Assembly (NCBI GenBank): GCA_949840915.1
Contig: CATKXY010000008.1
Location: forward strand, 48,240-112,239
Direction of reading: 5' to 3'
Origin: an uncultured Lachnospiraceae bacterium
Lineage (GTDB): Bacteria > Bacillota > Clostridia > Lachnospirales > Lachnospiraceae
DNA: 64,000 nucleotides
The first letter of the stretch is position 1. Each line of letters begins with the position of its first letter. The translations under genes and the position numbers were made by a program. The notes beneath the pieces were generated by a model. The model saw only the letters and a list, made by a program, of their open reading frames with translations. It was not told the DNA's origin and did no database searches. Of the stretch, positions 54,493 to 63,939 are shown one piece after another.

Positions 54493-55440
54493 ATGAGAAT
54501 GCATATGGAAGAGAAGTTAAAGAAATATGTCTGGGGGAATAAGCTGTTCTCCAAAAATGCAGTTCCCACCGTATGTTTTCTGGCGGCGGCCTTTCTGCTG
54601 GGCAGGTCGATGGCGGGAGCTGTGGAGGAAAATAAAACCGGAGAAGGCGGCAGAGAAGCAGGTTACACACAGACGGCAGCCTCGGTGGGAGTGCAGGGGG
54701 AGACGATCCCGCTTCAGCAGTCCCAGACATGGGGACTGCTCTTTACGGAGAACTGGGGACTGGGCTTTGGGGAGTCCGGGAAGTGCCCCACGGGAAACAG
54801 CTCTGCGCAGGAGCTTCAAAAATACAATGCCTATTATGTGAAAGATACAAAAGAGAAAAAGATATATCTGACGTTTGACTGCGGTTATGAGAACGGCAAC
54901 ACGGAAGCGATTCTGGATGCGCTGAAAAAGCATAATGTTTCGGCCACTTTTTTTGTCGTGGGACATTATCTGGAGTCCGCCCCGGATCTGGTCAGGCGTA
55001 TGGTGGACGAGGGGCATACTCTGGGCAATCACACCTATCACCACCCCGATATGTCCAAGATTTCGGATGCCGCGTCATTTCAAAAGGAGATGGATGACGT
55101 GCGCAGTCTCTATCAGGAGATAACGGGACAGGAGATGGCCATGTACTATCGTCCGCCCCAGGGAAAATACAGCGTCGCCAATCTGCAGATGGCAAAGGAT
55201 CTGGGCTATTCCACCTTTTTCTGGAGTCTGGCCTATGTGGACTGGAATGTGGACAGTCAGCCCAGTCATGAGGAAGCCTTTGAGAAGCTTACCAAACGTA
55301 TTCATCCCGGGGCGGTGGTGCTGTTACATAACACTTCCAGGACAAACGGAGAGATACTCGATGAACTGCTGACCAAGTGGGAGGATATGGGTTACAGTTT
55401 TGGTACATTGGAGGAACTGATCGAGGCGCAGGCGGGATAA
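54493..55440 (+). CDS. Polysaccharide deacetylase, PdaA-like
   Basis: An extracytoplasmic peptidoglycan deacetylase of the NodB fold. About 315 aa, with an N-terminal membrane anchor (AVPTVCFLAAAFLLG, residues about 23-40), a linker, then WGLLFTENWGLGFGESG, a lead-in typical of PdaA. Catalytic motifs are YLTFDCGYENG (catalytic Asp, with the second metal-binding Asp replaced by Cys, as PdaA has Asn), GNHTYHHPDM (His pair), YYRPPQGKYS, FFWSLAYVDWN and GAVVLLHNTS. PdaA makes muramic delta-lactam in the spore cortex. The start is uncertain between 54475, 54493 and 54505, as none has a strong ribosome binding site. Confidence 0.88.
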   Translation: MRMHMEEKLKKYVWGNKLFSKNAVPTVCFLAAAFLLGRSMAGAVEENKTGEGGREAGYTQTAASVGVQGETIPLQQSQTWGLLFTENWGLGFGESGKCPTGNSSAQELQKYNAYYVKDTKEKKIYLTFDCGYENGNTEAILDALKKHNVSATFFVVGHYLESAPDLVRRMVDEGHTLGNHTYHHPDMSKISDAASFQKEMDDVRSLYQEITGQEMAMYYRPPQGKYSVANLQMAKDLGYSTFFWSLAYVDWNVDSQPSHEEAFEKLTKRIHPGAVVLLHNTSRTNGEILDELLTKWEDMGYSFGTLEELIEAQAG

Positions 55441-55557
55441 ATTTCTCGCAATTGCTTTTATATTATGATAGAATAGTTAGAGTAAAATCGACATACCGTG
55501 AATTGCCAGGACGGATACAGATAAAAACGCTCGAGAAAAAGCAAAGGAAGAGGGATT

Positions 55558-57264
55558 ATGAGAGAAAATATATTTCTGAAATGTGTTCTTAGATATTGTC
55601 CGCTGTTCTTGCTGGAGCTTGTGCTGTCCTGGGTGTTGGCCAGGGCCGTGGTGGAGGGCAACAGTCTGATCGGGACTGCGGTGGATAGTCTGCTGGCCGG
55701 GGAGGAAGTGGTATTCACTTCCTTTTTGGTGTCTCTGCTGATTCTCACAGGTATCGGTTTTTTGGCCGCCTTTTTCAAAAGCTTTACCGCTTCTCATTTC
55801 AGCATCCGGGTGCAGACCCGCTACAAGGCACTGGTTGCCCGCAAGCTTTATCGACTGGAATACCGCTATTTCGATGAAAACGGCTCGGCCACTGTCATCA
55901 ACAAGATGAATGCCGATATCGCGGAGGCGGATGCGCTTCTTGGCGAGGCGCTGCCCTTTATCTGTACGGATGCGGTGGCGGCGGTCACCTATGCGTTCTA
56001 TGTGGCGTCCATCAATAAGTCGCTGCTGCTGATCATGCTGATCTGTTATCCGGCTGTGTTGTGGTTCACGAACCGCGTAGTGAAAAAACTGATGAGTCTT
56101 AAAAAGGTGCACAGACAAAAGTCGGATACCATCACGGAGATTGCTCAGGACTGTATGAGCGGTATTCTGGTGCTGCGGGCTTTTGGTGCGGAGGAGCATT
56201 TCGGGCGAAAGCTGGCGCAGGCGGCGGACGATCTGGTGGCAAATGAGGAGAAGCGCACCCGCACCTCCAACAACGCTATTTTGACCCGCAGGATCCTGAG
56301 TTGGATGCCCAATATCATCTGTGCAATCTATGCCTATGTGTTGGTGACCCGGGGAGTCGTCAGCATAGGCGGTCTGATGACCTTTATCCTGATTCTGGGA
56401 AGATTTGTGGACGCTTTTGTGGGTCTGCCCTATGATGTTGTGGAGGCAAGAGAGCATTGGGTCTGCATCCGCCGTGTGGAGGATATTCTGCGGCAGCAGG
56501 ATGAGGAGAGCGGCACGGAGGTCAGCGGGCAGCGCGATGCGGATGCTCTGGTTTTTGACAGAGTCTCGTTTCATTATACAGAGAACGTGCCTGTGCTTCG
56601 GGAGCTTTCCTTCCGGATTCCAAACAACAGCACCGTGGCTTTCGTCGGGGATTCGGGGGGCGGAAAGAGTACGATATTCCGTCTGCTTTGCGGATTTTAC
56701 AAACCCTGCGGGGGAGACTATCTCTTATACGGAAAAAGTTTCCGGGACTGGAATGTGGAGGCTGCCAGAGAGCAGATTGCGCTGGTGTCCCAGAATGTAT
56801 TTCTGTTTCCTGATACAATTCGCGCCAATGTGGCCTATGCCGACCGGTCGGCGGACGACGATGCGGTCAGGGAAGCCTGCAGGAATGCCGGTATTCATGA
56901 TTTTATCATGAGTCTGCCCGAGCAGTATGACACGGAGGTGGGCGAGCGGGGCGTGCTGCTCTCCGGCGGTGAACGTCAGCGTATCTCAATTGCCAGAGCA
57001 TTTCTGAAAAATGCACCGATTCTTTTGATGGACGAACCGACCTCCGCGGTGGACGTGGAGACGGAAGGCCTGATTCAGGCGGCGATGGAGAGACTTTCTG
57101 AGGGCAGAACCTGTGTGATCATCGCCCACAGGCTCTCCACGGTGCGCCATGCGGACAAGATCCTGGTGCTCAAGGACGGCGCTGTCGCCGAGAGCGGGAG
57201 CCATGTGGAGCTGATGGCACGAAACGGTATCTATAAAGCCATGTACGGGGAGGAGGAAGCATAG
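55558..57264 (+). CDS. ABC exporter half-transporter, subunit 1
   Basis: A 568-aa fused membrane/ATPase half-transporter. Residues about 15-300 hold six membrane helices of the type I exporter fold. The nucleotide-binding domain (about 320-565) shows Walker A GDSGGGKST, signature LLSGGERQR, Walker B ILLMDEPTSAVD and switch AHRLST, all intact. The start follows AAAGGAAGAGGGATT. Its TAG stop is followed at once by the ATG of the second half-transporter, so the two should form a heterodimer. The cargo (peptide, lipid or drug) cannot be told from sequence and no peptide substrate gene is adjacent. Confidence 0.92.
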   Translation: MRENIFLKCVLRYCPLFLLELVLSWVLARAVVEGNSLIGTAVDSLLAGEEVVFTSFLVSLLILTGIGFLAAFFKSFTASHFSIRVQTRYKALVARKLYRLEYRYFDENGSATVINKMNADIAEADALLGEALPFICTDAVAAVTYAFYVASINKSLLLIMLICYPAVLWFTNRVVKKLMSLKKVHRQKSDTITEIAQDCMSGILVLRAFGAEEHFGRKLAQAADDLVANEEKRTRTSNNAILTRRILSWMPNIICAIYAYVLVTRGVVSIGGLMTFILILGRFVDAFVGLPYDVVEAREHWVCIRRVEDILRQQDEESGTEVSGQRDADALVFDRVSFHYTENVPVLRELSFRIPNNSTVAFVGDSGGGKSTIFRLLCGFYKPCGGDYLLYGKSFRDWNVEAAREQIALVSQNVFLFPDTIRANVAYADRSADDDAVREACRNAGIHDFIMSLPEQYDTEVGERGVLLSGGERQRISIARAFLKNAPILLMDEPTSAVDVETEGLIQAAMERLSEGRTCVIIAHRLSTVRHADKILVLKDGAVAESGSHVELMARNGIYKAMYGEEEA

Positions 57265-59022
57265 ATGAAGCTGACGAAATTGTTTTTCCGCGTGATGAAA
57301 ATCATGGGCAGCCGCTGTGTGATCTACCTGTCGGGCATTTTTTTCATGAGCACCGGCTGGGCCATGTTTACGGTTATGTCCTCTCTTTTGATAAAAAATG
57401 TGGTGGATGCCGCTCAGACGGGAGATACGCGCAGAATGCGCAATGTCATTATCGGCAATATTCTGGGCGGTCTGCTGTCCATGCTGATCTATCGCGCCGC
57501 AGCCATCGCATATAATGTGGAGGCGAAACGTGCCTACGGAAAGCTCTGTAAGCTCATCTACGCGCATGAGGTGCGGCTTCCCTACACATACTATGAGGAA
57601 CACCACAGCGGAGACTTTATGTCCAAGCTTTCGTATGATATGGAAAAGGTGGGCAGTATCTACGGTTCCCGCCTGAGAAGGACCGTTGCTCCGATCCTGC
57701 AGGTGCTGGTGTATCTGGCGCCCATGCTGATTCTAAGCTGGCAGATCACATTGTGTCTGGTAGGAGTGAATCTGTTGATGCTCCTCATCAACGGTGTGCT
57801 CATCAAACCGATGAAACGTGTGGCGCAGGATCTGGCGGCCACAAACGGCAAAATGACGGAGAAGCTGTCCAATCTCCTTCAGGGCATGGAGCAGGCCAGA
57901 ATGTATGCGGCCGGCAAGGAAACCGTACTGGAATTTCTGGAGCAGAACAAGATTTTTGCAAAGAAAAATAATCGCAGGATTATTTACACGGCATGTCTTG
58001 AAAGTGCAAATAACGGATTTGACCTGCTCTGCGCGCTTGCGTTTCTCATGGTGGGAATTTCTTTTGTGGCACAGGGGCACACTACCCTTGGGGCGCTGAC
58101 GGCTATCTACAGTCTTTACGGCAATTTTTCCAATCAGTTTCTGCAATTGGGGAGATATCTGCCGGAGCTGGTGGGCTGTCTGGCCAACGCTGACAATATT
58201 TTCAAGTTTATGGAGGAGGCGGAGGAGCCTGAGAGCTGGTACAGAGACGATGTTTCGGAGATAAAGGCAAAACAGAACCGTGTTTCTGCGGAGGAGGTAC
58301 CGGAGAAGCGTATATCCGGGGAAGACCTGTCTGAGGAGGGGATGCCTGCGGTGACGATGTCTGATATCTGCTTTTCTTATCGGCCGGACAAACCGCTGCT
58401 TGACGGATTTTCCATGCATGTGGACACGGGGGAGAGCGTGGCGCTTACCGGGCATTCCGGCTGCGGCAAGTCCACGCTGTCAAGACTGTTGCTGGGCTTG
58501 TACCCCGTGAAGTCGGGAGATATCCGGCTGTGCGGAGATTCCTATAAAGAATTGACCAATGCCCAGATCCGGCAGCGCATCGCCTATGTGCCTCAGGAGC
58601 CGTATCTCTTCCGGGGGAGCATCCGCGAGAATATACGGGTGGGCAGAATTGATGCCACAGACGAGGAGATCGTACAGGCGGCCAGGCTGGCCTATGCACA
58701 TGAATTTATAGAGAAGCTGGAAGACGGCTATGACACGGAAGTGGGCGAGCGGGGCGGACGGCTCTCCGGCGGACAGAGACAGCGTATCGCCATTGCGCGG
58801 GCAATCCTGAAAAATGCTCCGGTAATCCTTTTGGACGAGGCTACGTCAGCCCTGGACAATGAGTCCGAGAGACTGGTCAATGCAGCGCTGAAGGATATGC
58901 ATGGACAGAGGACATTGCTCATGATCGCACACAGGCCTTCCACCATAGCACTGGCAGATCGGATACAGACGCTTGGATCCGCGCAGGCTTTCGAGGATGA
59001 GAAAATTTATGGAACAGATTAA
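57265..59022 (+). CDS. ABC exporter half-transporter, subunit 2
   Basis: A 585-aa partner of the preceding protein. Six membrane helices lie in residues about 15-310. A charged insert (about 325-360, EVPEKRISGEDLSEEGM) leads into the ATPase domain with Walker A GHSGCGKST, signature RLSGGQRQR, Walker B VILLDEATSALD and switch AHRPST. Both subunits keep catalytic Glu and His, so neither site looks degenerate. Start and stop are unambiguous; the start codon abuts the upstream stop with no gap. The end overlaps the VTC gene start by 14 bp, which ties this exporter to the VTC-DUF4956-CotH genes in one transcript. Confidence 0.92.
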   Translation: MKLTKLFFRVMKIMGSRCVIYLSGIFFMSTGWAMFTVMSSLLIKNVVDAAQTGDTRRMRNVIIGNILGGLLSMLIYRAAAIAYNVEAKRAYGKLCKLIYAHEVRLPYTYYEEHHSGDFMSKLSYDMEKVGSIYGSRLRRTVAPILQVLVYLAPMLILSWQITLCLVGVNLLMLLINGVLIKPMKRVAQDLAATNGKMTEKLSNLLQGMEQARMYAAGKETVLEFLEQNKIFAKKNNRRIIYTACLESANNGFDLLCALAFLMVGISFVAQGHTTLGALTAIYSLYGNFSNQFLQLGRYLPELVGCLANADNIFKFMEEAEEPESWYRDDVSEIKAKQNRVSAEEVPEKRISGEDLSEEGMPAVTMSDICFSYRPDKPLLDGFSMHVDTGESVALTGHSGCGKSTLSRLLLGLYPVKSGDIRLCGDSYKELTNAQIRQRIAYVPQEPYLFRGSIRENIRVGRIDATDEEIVQAARLAYAHEFIEKLEDGYDTEVGERGGRLSGGQRQRIAIARAILKNAPVILLDEATSALDNESERLVNAALKDMHGQRTLLMIAHRPSTIALADRIQTLGSAQAFEDEKIYGTD

Positions 59023-59698
59023 GTACCGGAATGAGCTGAAATATCAGTGCAGTGAACAGCAGCTGCGTATGCTGGAGATGCGCATCAGACATCTGTGCCC
59101 GCCGGATCCCAATGCGGGAGCGGACGGACGCTATACCGTGCGCAGCGTCTATTTTGATGATTATTGGAATTCATGCTATTATGAAAATGAGGATGGCGTG
59201 AATCGGCGCGAGAAGTTCCGCATCCGCATTTATAACGGCAATACGGACGACATAACGCTGGAGTGCAAGCAGAAGATAAATGGTAAAAACCACAAGTATG
59301 CCTGCGCTCTGAGCTATGAGCAATGCCGGGATATTCTGCGGGGAAGCTTTCGGCTCCCGGAAGCCTCGGATCCGGTGCTGAATAAATTTTTCCTGAATTA
59401 TCGTACCAGATTTTACAGGCCAAAAGTCATAGTAGAGTATGAGCGGACGCCATTTTTATACCGTGCGGGAAATGTTCGCATCACCTTTGACCGCAATATT
59501 TCAGCCAGCTCCCGGGTGCAGAATTTCCTGAAGCCGAAGCTTTATGCCAGACCGGTGATGCCGAGCGGTATGCAGCTTCTGGAGGTCAAGTATGACGAGC
59601 TGCTGCCGGATTATATTTATAATGAACTGCAGCTGGAGAATCTGCAGCAGACCGCTTATTCCAAATATTATGCGGCCCGCAGATTTACCCGGGACTGA
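59009..59698 (+). CDS. VTC-domain polyphosphate polymerase-like protein
   Basis: A 229-aa protein of the VTC/CYTH-type tunnel-fold family, which in yeast makes polyphosphate from ATP. The basic and acidic tunnel residues are visible in order: KYRNELKYQC (5-14), VRSVYFDDY, RREKFRIRIYNG, ITLECKQK, VIVEYERTPF and MQLLEVKYDE, ending in SKYYAARRF. No membrane helix is present. The ATG at 59009 is preferred; 58997 is also in frame, and both overlap the exporter gene. It is first in the VTC-DUF4956-CotH set, a recurring gene group. Confidence 0.9.
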   Translation: MEQIKYRNELKYQCSEQQLRMLEMRIRHLCPPDPNAGADGRYTVRSVYFDDYWNSCYYENEDGVNRREKFRIRIYNGNTDDITLECKQKINGKNHKYACALSYEQCRDILRGSFRLPEASDPVLNKFFLNYRTRFYRPKVIVEYERTPFLYRAGNVRITFDRNISASSRVQNFLKPKLYARPVMPSGMQLLEVKYDELLPDYIYNELQLENLQQTAYSKYYAARRFTRD

Positions 59699-59753
59699 AC
59701 AGACTTCGTAACAGACAGGAATCAATAGGATAGATAAGACGGGAGAGAAAATT

Positions 59754-60431
59754 ATGGGATTTAAGGATGTACTGAAAAAATCATTTCTTGAGGGAGTGAA
59801 TGTGGCTGATTTCAGCATCGCATCTGTTGCATTGACTCTGGCCGTGACAGCGGCACTGGGAATCTATATTTATCTGGTGTATCGTCTGATCTCCAGAAAG
59901 GCTTTTTATTCTAAGAGCTTTAATATTTCACTGGTGGCGATGGCGCTTATCACAGCGGCGATCATTTTGGCGATCCAGTCCAGTGTGGTGATCTCGCTGG
60001 GTATGGTGGGCGCGCTCTCCATTGTCCGTTTCAGGACAGCGGTGAAGGATCCTATGGATCTGGTTTTTCTGTTCTGGTCCATCGCTGTGGGAATTATCTG
60101 CGGCGCAGGGCTCTATGGCATGGCCCTTATGCTGTCCCTGTGTGTGACCATTGCTGTGATTGTGCTGGATTACTTTCCTACGGCCAGCGCACCCATGCTT
60201 TTGGTGCTCAACGCACGGGATGAGAAGCTGGAGGATGAGGTCACCGCCATCGTCTCCGGATATGCCAGACATTATCGTGTAAAATCCAGAAATCTCACGA
60301 AGGACGGCATGGATATGGTCATGGAGCTGCGCATTAAAAAGGATGAGGCGGAGATGGTGCGAGCCATCAATCAGCTTCCCGGCATTGATGCGGTTTCCCT
60401 GTTATCTCATGACGGGGAGATATCTATATAG
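59754..60431 (+). CDS. DUF4956 membrane protein
   Basis: A 225-aa inner-membrane protein with about four helices in residues 20-145, including SVVISLGMVGALSIVRFRTAVKDPMDL, a glycine-rich, Arg-containing segment typical of DUF4956. A soluble C-terminal ferredoxin-like domain follows (about 150-225). The start follows GGGAGAG. It lies between the VTC and CotH genes. A plausible role is to couple polyphosphate or phosphoryl chemistry on the inside to the outside of the membrane; this is inference, as the family has no established function. Confidence 0.88.
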   Translation: MGFKDVLKKSFLEGVNVADFSIASVALTLAVTAALGIYIYLVYRLISRKAFYSKSFNISLVAMALITAAIILAIQSSVVISLGMVGALSIVRFRTAVKDPMDLVFLFWSIAVGIICGAGLYGMALMLSLCVTIAVIVLDYFPTASAPMLLVLNARDEKLEDEVTAIVSGYARHYRVKSRNLTKDGMDMVMELRIKKDEAEMVRAINQLPGIDAVSLLSHDGEISI

Positions 60432-60520
60432 ATATCGGACAGTTTATTTGGATTGGATAAGTTAGCAGACCCGGATGAAATGTTTTCAAGATCATTGATC
60501 CGGGACATGAGAAGTGAGCG

Positions 60521-62149
60521 ATGAGAAGACGAAGAACAGGCCTGGTGCTTGGAATCACCGTTTTAATGATGCTGTTTTTGGCCGGCAGCTACGGGTATAA
60601 AATATATATGGATTATCAAGTTCCGGTTCCCTATCAGGGCAGGATCATGTCCGTTCCCATTGTGGAAAATCTGGACTTTCTGGAGGGCAGAGAGGCGCGG
60701 ACCTCCGAATGCAATCCGGGAGTTTGTTTTGAACAGACGCTGCTTCCCTATTCGGCTGACGGCACGCTCTATCTGTCCCAGGATTTTGAAGTGGAGAAAT
60801 GGATGGGGGAACTGACGACGAACTCGCAGGATTCGTTTCTCTGTACGCTGCCGGACGCCGCATGGGAGGACAAGGCAGGAAGCATCCGTGACAATCATAT
60901 CTTCAGACTCTGGCTCGTGGAAGAAGACTGTTATTATGAATTGGCACTGGCAGTCTGCGGTATGCCGGTGATGACGCTCTCCACTCAGCGTTCTGAGAAA
61001 CAGGATCTGGGAGATTATGAGACAGATCCGGATCGCTTTTATTATGACCCTGACACCTTGTATTTCGGACAGCTTCAGGTATTCAATCCCGGTCTGGGCG
61101 TGTCTCAGTATGAGATTATGGAATCCGGGGTGCGCTACTATCACAGAGGAGCCGGGAGCGCAAACTTTAAGAAAAAGAGCTATTCCATCAGCCTGCTGGA
61201 CGCCAAGGGTGAGAAGCTGGACGCCTCGCTCCTGGGCATGAGATCCGACAATAGCTGGAAGCTGAAGGCCATGGTTTTGGACCCTGAGAAAATCAACGAG
61301 AAAACTGCCTGTCAACTCTGGGAAGAATTTGCCCTCTCCAACAGTGAGGTCAATGAGTCAGGTCCCCGCATGGAATATCTGGAACTTGTCATGGACAATG
61401 AGTATATGGGTCTCTATGGTCTGGTGGAGCCTGTGGACTCCAAAAAGCTGGCGCTGGATAAAAGGGATATACTCTATAAATTTACCAACTGGATGGTGCC
61501 GGAGGATGAAGACTTTGACTATGCGGTTGAGCACCGCTGGAAGATCATGACATTTATCCGTGTGCGCTATCCTGATCCCATTGACGATTATCAGAAGGCA
61601 TGGGGCCCGGTCAGGGACTATCTCAATACCTTTTACCGTGGAGCGGGGGACGAAAGACCTGCGGAGACAAAGCTGTATCTTTCCAACGCCATAGATATGA
61701 TTCTGTTTAACATGGCTGTCAGCGGCAGTGACAATCACTATAAAAATATGTATTTTGTGGCGGACGTGGACGACGCGGGTGACTATGTCATGCGCCAGAT
61801 TCCGTGGGACCTGGACTTGACTTTTGGCACAATTCCGGGAAAAGCATTCAAGGATGACGTCACCGTAGTGTATGAGGAAGCGGCCGTACCTTTTTTGCGG
61901 GACACTCAGCCGGAGCTGGTAAGAACTCAATTAAGAGACCGCTGGCTGTCATGCAGAGAGACCTTTCTGAGTACGGAACATATTCTGGATATTATGGAGG
62001 CCAATCGGGATTATCTGCTCAATGCCGGAGTCATGGAGCGGGAGAATACGCGCTGGCCGGGGTATCAGATGTCGCTGGACATCACTTCGCGACTGGACTA
62101 TCAGGAGAGGAGAATGACCTGGCTGGACGAATACTTTGAGAATTTTTGA
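60521..62149 (+). CDS. CotH-family protein kinase-like protein
   Basis: A 542-aa extracytoplasmic protein with one N-terminal membrane anchor (residues about 8-27). From about 180 it has the CotH kinase-like fold: YHRGAGSANFKKKSYSISL, NSWKLKAM, YMGLYGLVEPVD, AVSGSDNHYKNMYF (catalytic-loop-like) and PWDLDLTFG (metal-binding Asp). CotH of Bacillus is an atypical kinase that phosphorylates spore-coat proteins. The first 170 residues form an added domain I do not recognise. The ATG at 60521 follows GAGAAGTGAGCG. Third member of the VTC-DUF4956-CotH set. Confidence 0.9.
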   Translation: MRRRRTGLVLGITVLMMLFLAGSYGYKIYMDYQVPVPYQGRIMSVPIVENLDFLEGREARTSECNPGVCFEQTLLPYSADGTLYLSQDFEVEKWMGELTTNSQDSFLCTLPDAAWEDKAGSIRDNHIFRLWLVEEDCYYELALAVCGMPVMTLSTQRSEKQDLGDYETDPDRFYYDPDTLYFGQLQVFNPGLGVSQYEIMESGVRYYHRGAGSANFKKKSYSISLLDAKGEKLDASLLGMRSDNSWKLKAMVLDPEKINEKTACQLWEEFALSNSEVNESGPRMEYLELVMDNEYMGLYGLVEPVDSKKLALDKRDILYKFTNWMVPEDEDFDYAVEHRWKIMTFIRVRYPDPIDDYQKAWGPVRDYLNTFYRGAGDERPAETKLYLSNAIDMILFNMAVSGSDNHYKNMYFVADVDDAGDYVMRQIPWDLDLTFGTIPGKAFKDDVTVVYEEAAVPFLRDTQPELVRTQLRDRWLSCRETFLSTEHILDIMEANRDYLLNAGVMERENTRWPGYQMSLDITSRLDYQERRMTWLDEYFENF

Positions 62150-62216
62150 TGATTGTAAACTCAAACAGGACCGGGAAAAAATATGCCTGCAGACAGGCAG
62201 CTGCCCCGGTTTGCGT

Positions 62217-62245
62217 TTGACAAGTGCCGGGCCTGCCATTATAAT
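62217..62245 (+). promoter_or_regulatory. Consensus sigma-A promoter of guaA
   Basis: TTGACA (62217-62222), exactly 17 bases, then TATAAT (62240-62245): a perfect match in both boxes and spacing. Transcription should start near 62252, giving a leader of about 95 bases. Such a strong core promoter usually needs control by other means. Confidence 0.88.
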
Positions 62246-62251
62246 GAAAGA

Positions 62252-62311
62252 GCATGCGGATACGACAGTAAATACAGCATACGGACAAAACAGTAAATGC
62301 AGCATGTAGAC
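62252..62311 (+). repeat. 25-bp tandem repeat in the guaA leader
   Basis: Two units of 25 bases (62252-62276 and 62277-62301) agree at 20 positions and share GCAT, CGGA and ACAGTAAAT. A third partial unit begins GCATG at 62302. They lie at the predicted 5' end of the guaA mRNA. Confidence 0.72.
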
Positions 62312-62346
62312 TGAATATGGAGTTTTGAACGTCAGAGGAGAATACC

Positions 62347-63888
62347 ATGGACAGAGAGATGATAGTGGTTCTGGATTTCGGCGGTCAGTATAATCAACTG
62401 ATTGCCCGCAGAGTCAGAGAGTGCAATGTGTATTGTGAAGTACATCCCTATAATATGAGCATGGATCAGCTGAGGGCCATGAACCCCAAAGGCATTATTT
62501 TCACGGGCGGGCCAAACAGCGTTTATGGCGAGGGTTCGCCTATCTGTGACAAAGCGGTGTTTGAGCTCGGTGTACCCGTACTGGGTATCTGCTATGGCTC
62601 GCAGATTATGGCTTATATGCTGGGCGGAAAGGTGGCATCGGCTCCGGTCAGCGAGTACGGCAAGACCGAGGTGCAGGTAAACACGGATACCGTGTTGTTT
62701 CAGGGTGTGTCTTCCAGGACTATCTGCTGGATGAGTCATACCGATTATATCGAAAGTGCTCCTTCAGACTTTACGGTTACTGCCCACACGCCGGTGTGTC
62801 CGGTTGCAGCCATGGAATGTCCTGACAGAAAGCTCTATGCCGTTCAGTTTCACCCGGAGGTCATGCATACACAGGAAGGCATGAAAATGCTCTCCAATTT
62901 TGTCCTTCAGGCCTGCGGCTGCAGAGCAGACTGGAAAATGGACTCCTTTGTGGAGACTAATATCAAGGCGATCAGGGAGAAAGTGGGCGGAGGCAAGGTA
63001 CTCTGCGCGCTGTCCGGCGGTGTTGATTCCTCTGTGGCGGCGGTACTTCTGGCCAAGGCCGTCGGCAGACAATTGACCTGTGTATTTGTGGATCACGGAC
63101 TGCTTCGCAAAAACGAGGGCGATGAAGTAGAAGCGGTATTTGGCCCGGACGGCCCTTATAATTTGAATTTCATCCGCGTCAATGCCCAGGAACGCTTTTA
63201 CTCCAGATTAGCCGGTGTGACTGAGCCTGAGCAGAAGAGAAAGATCATCGGCGAGGAATTTATCCGTGTTTTTGAGGAGGAGGCTAAAAAGATCGGTTCT
63301 GTGGACTATCTGGTACAGGGTACCATTTATCCGGATGTCATTGAGTCGGGCCTCGGTAAATCGGCTGTCATCAAATCTCATCACAATGTGGGAGGACTGC
63401 CGGACTGCGTTGATTTTAAGGAAATTATAGAGCCTCTAAGACTGCTGTTTAAGGATGAAGTGCGCAAGGCGGGGCTGGAGCTTGGCATTCCCGAGTATCT
63501 GGTGTATCGTCAGCCTTTCCCCGGCCCCGGCCTCGGAATTCGTATTATCGGCGAGGTTACCGCCGAGAAGGTGAAAATCGTTCAGGATGCGGATGCCATC
63601 TATCGTGAGGAAATTGCAAAAGCGGGTGTGGATAAGGAGTTGGGACAGTATTTCGCAGCTCTCACCAATATGCGCAGCGTCGGGTGCATGGGCGATGAAA
63701 GGACATATGACTATGCCGTGGCACTCAGAGCAGTTACCACCAGTGACTTCATGACTGCCGAGGCGGCGCAGCTGCCCTGGGAAGTGCTCGGAAGGGTCAC
63801 AAACAGAATTGTGAATGAGGTGAAGGGCGTGAATCGGGTAGTGTATGACTGTACGAGTAAGCCGCCCGGAACTATAGAGTTCGAGTGA
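62347..63888 (+). CDS. guaA: GMP synthase (glutamine-hydrolysing)
   Basis: Converts XMP to GMP with ATP and glutamine. The 513-aa protein has an N-terminal class I glutaminase ([14 protein letters not shown]; nucleophile Cys in GICYGSQ, about residue 81; QFHPE), an ATP-pyrophosphatase domain (SGGVDSSV at about 225; [14 protein letters not shown]) and the dimerisation domain ([15 protein letters not shown]). The C-terminus reads KPPGTIEFE where TIEWE is most common. The ATG follows GAGGAG-like bases. A perfect promoter precedes it and a strong terminator follows. Confidence 0.97.
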   Translation: MDREMIVVLDFGGQYNQLIARRVRECNVYCEVHPYNMSMDQLRAMNPKGIIFTGGPNSVYGEGSPICDKAVFELGVPVLGICYGSQIMAYMLGGKVASAPVSEYGKTEVQVNTDTVLFQGVSSRTICWMSHTDYIESAPSDFTVTAHTPVCPVAAMECPDRKLYAVQFHPEVMHTQEGMKMLSNFVLQACGCRADWKMDSFVETNIKAIREKVGGGKVLCALSGGVDSSVAAVLLAKAVGRQLTCVFVDHGLLRKNEGDEVEAVFGPDGPYNLNFIRVNAQERFYSRLAGVTEPEQKRKIIGEEFIRVFEEEAKKIGSVDYLVQGTIYPDVIESGLGKSAVIKSHHNVGGLPDCVDFKEIIEPLRLLFKDEVRKAGLELGIPEYLVYRQPFPGPGLGIRIIGEVTAEKVKIVQDADAIYREEIAKAGVDKELGQYFAALTNMRSVGCMGDERTYDYAVALRAVTTSDFMTAEAAQLPWEVLGRVTNRIVNEVKGVNRVVYDCTSKPPGTIEFE

Positions 63889-63893
63889 GAAGT

Positions 63894-63939
63894 AAAATCC
63901 TCGCAAGCCTTGAAAAATCAGGGCTTGCGGGGATTTTTT
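63894..63939 (+). terminator. Rho-independent terminator of guaA
   Basis: AAAATCCTCGCAAGCCT pairs with GGGCTTGCGGGGATTTT (about 15 base pairs) around an A-rich loop, followed by six T. Confidence 0.88.

Noticed and set aside
62161..62215. Terminator after the CotH gene
   Set aside because: GCCTG-CAGA-CAGGC and an outer CCGGG/CCCGG pairing exist but there is no U-run, so the signal is too weak to list.
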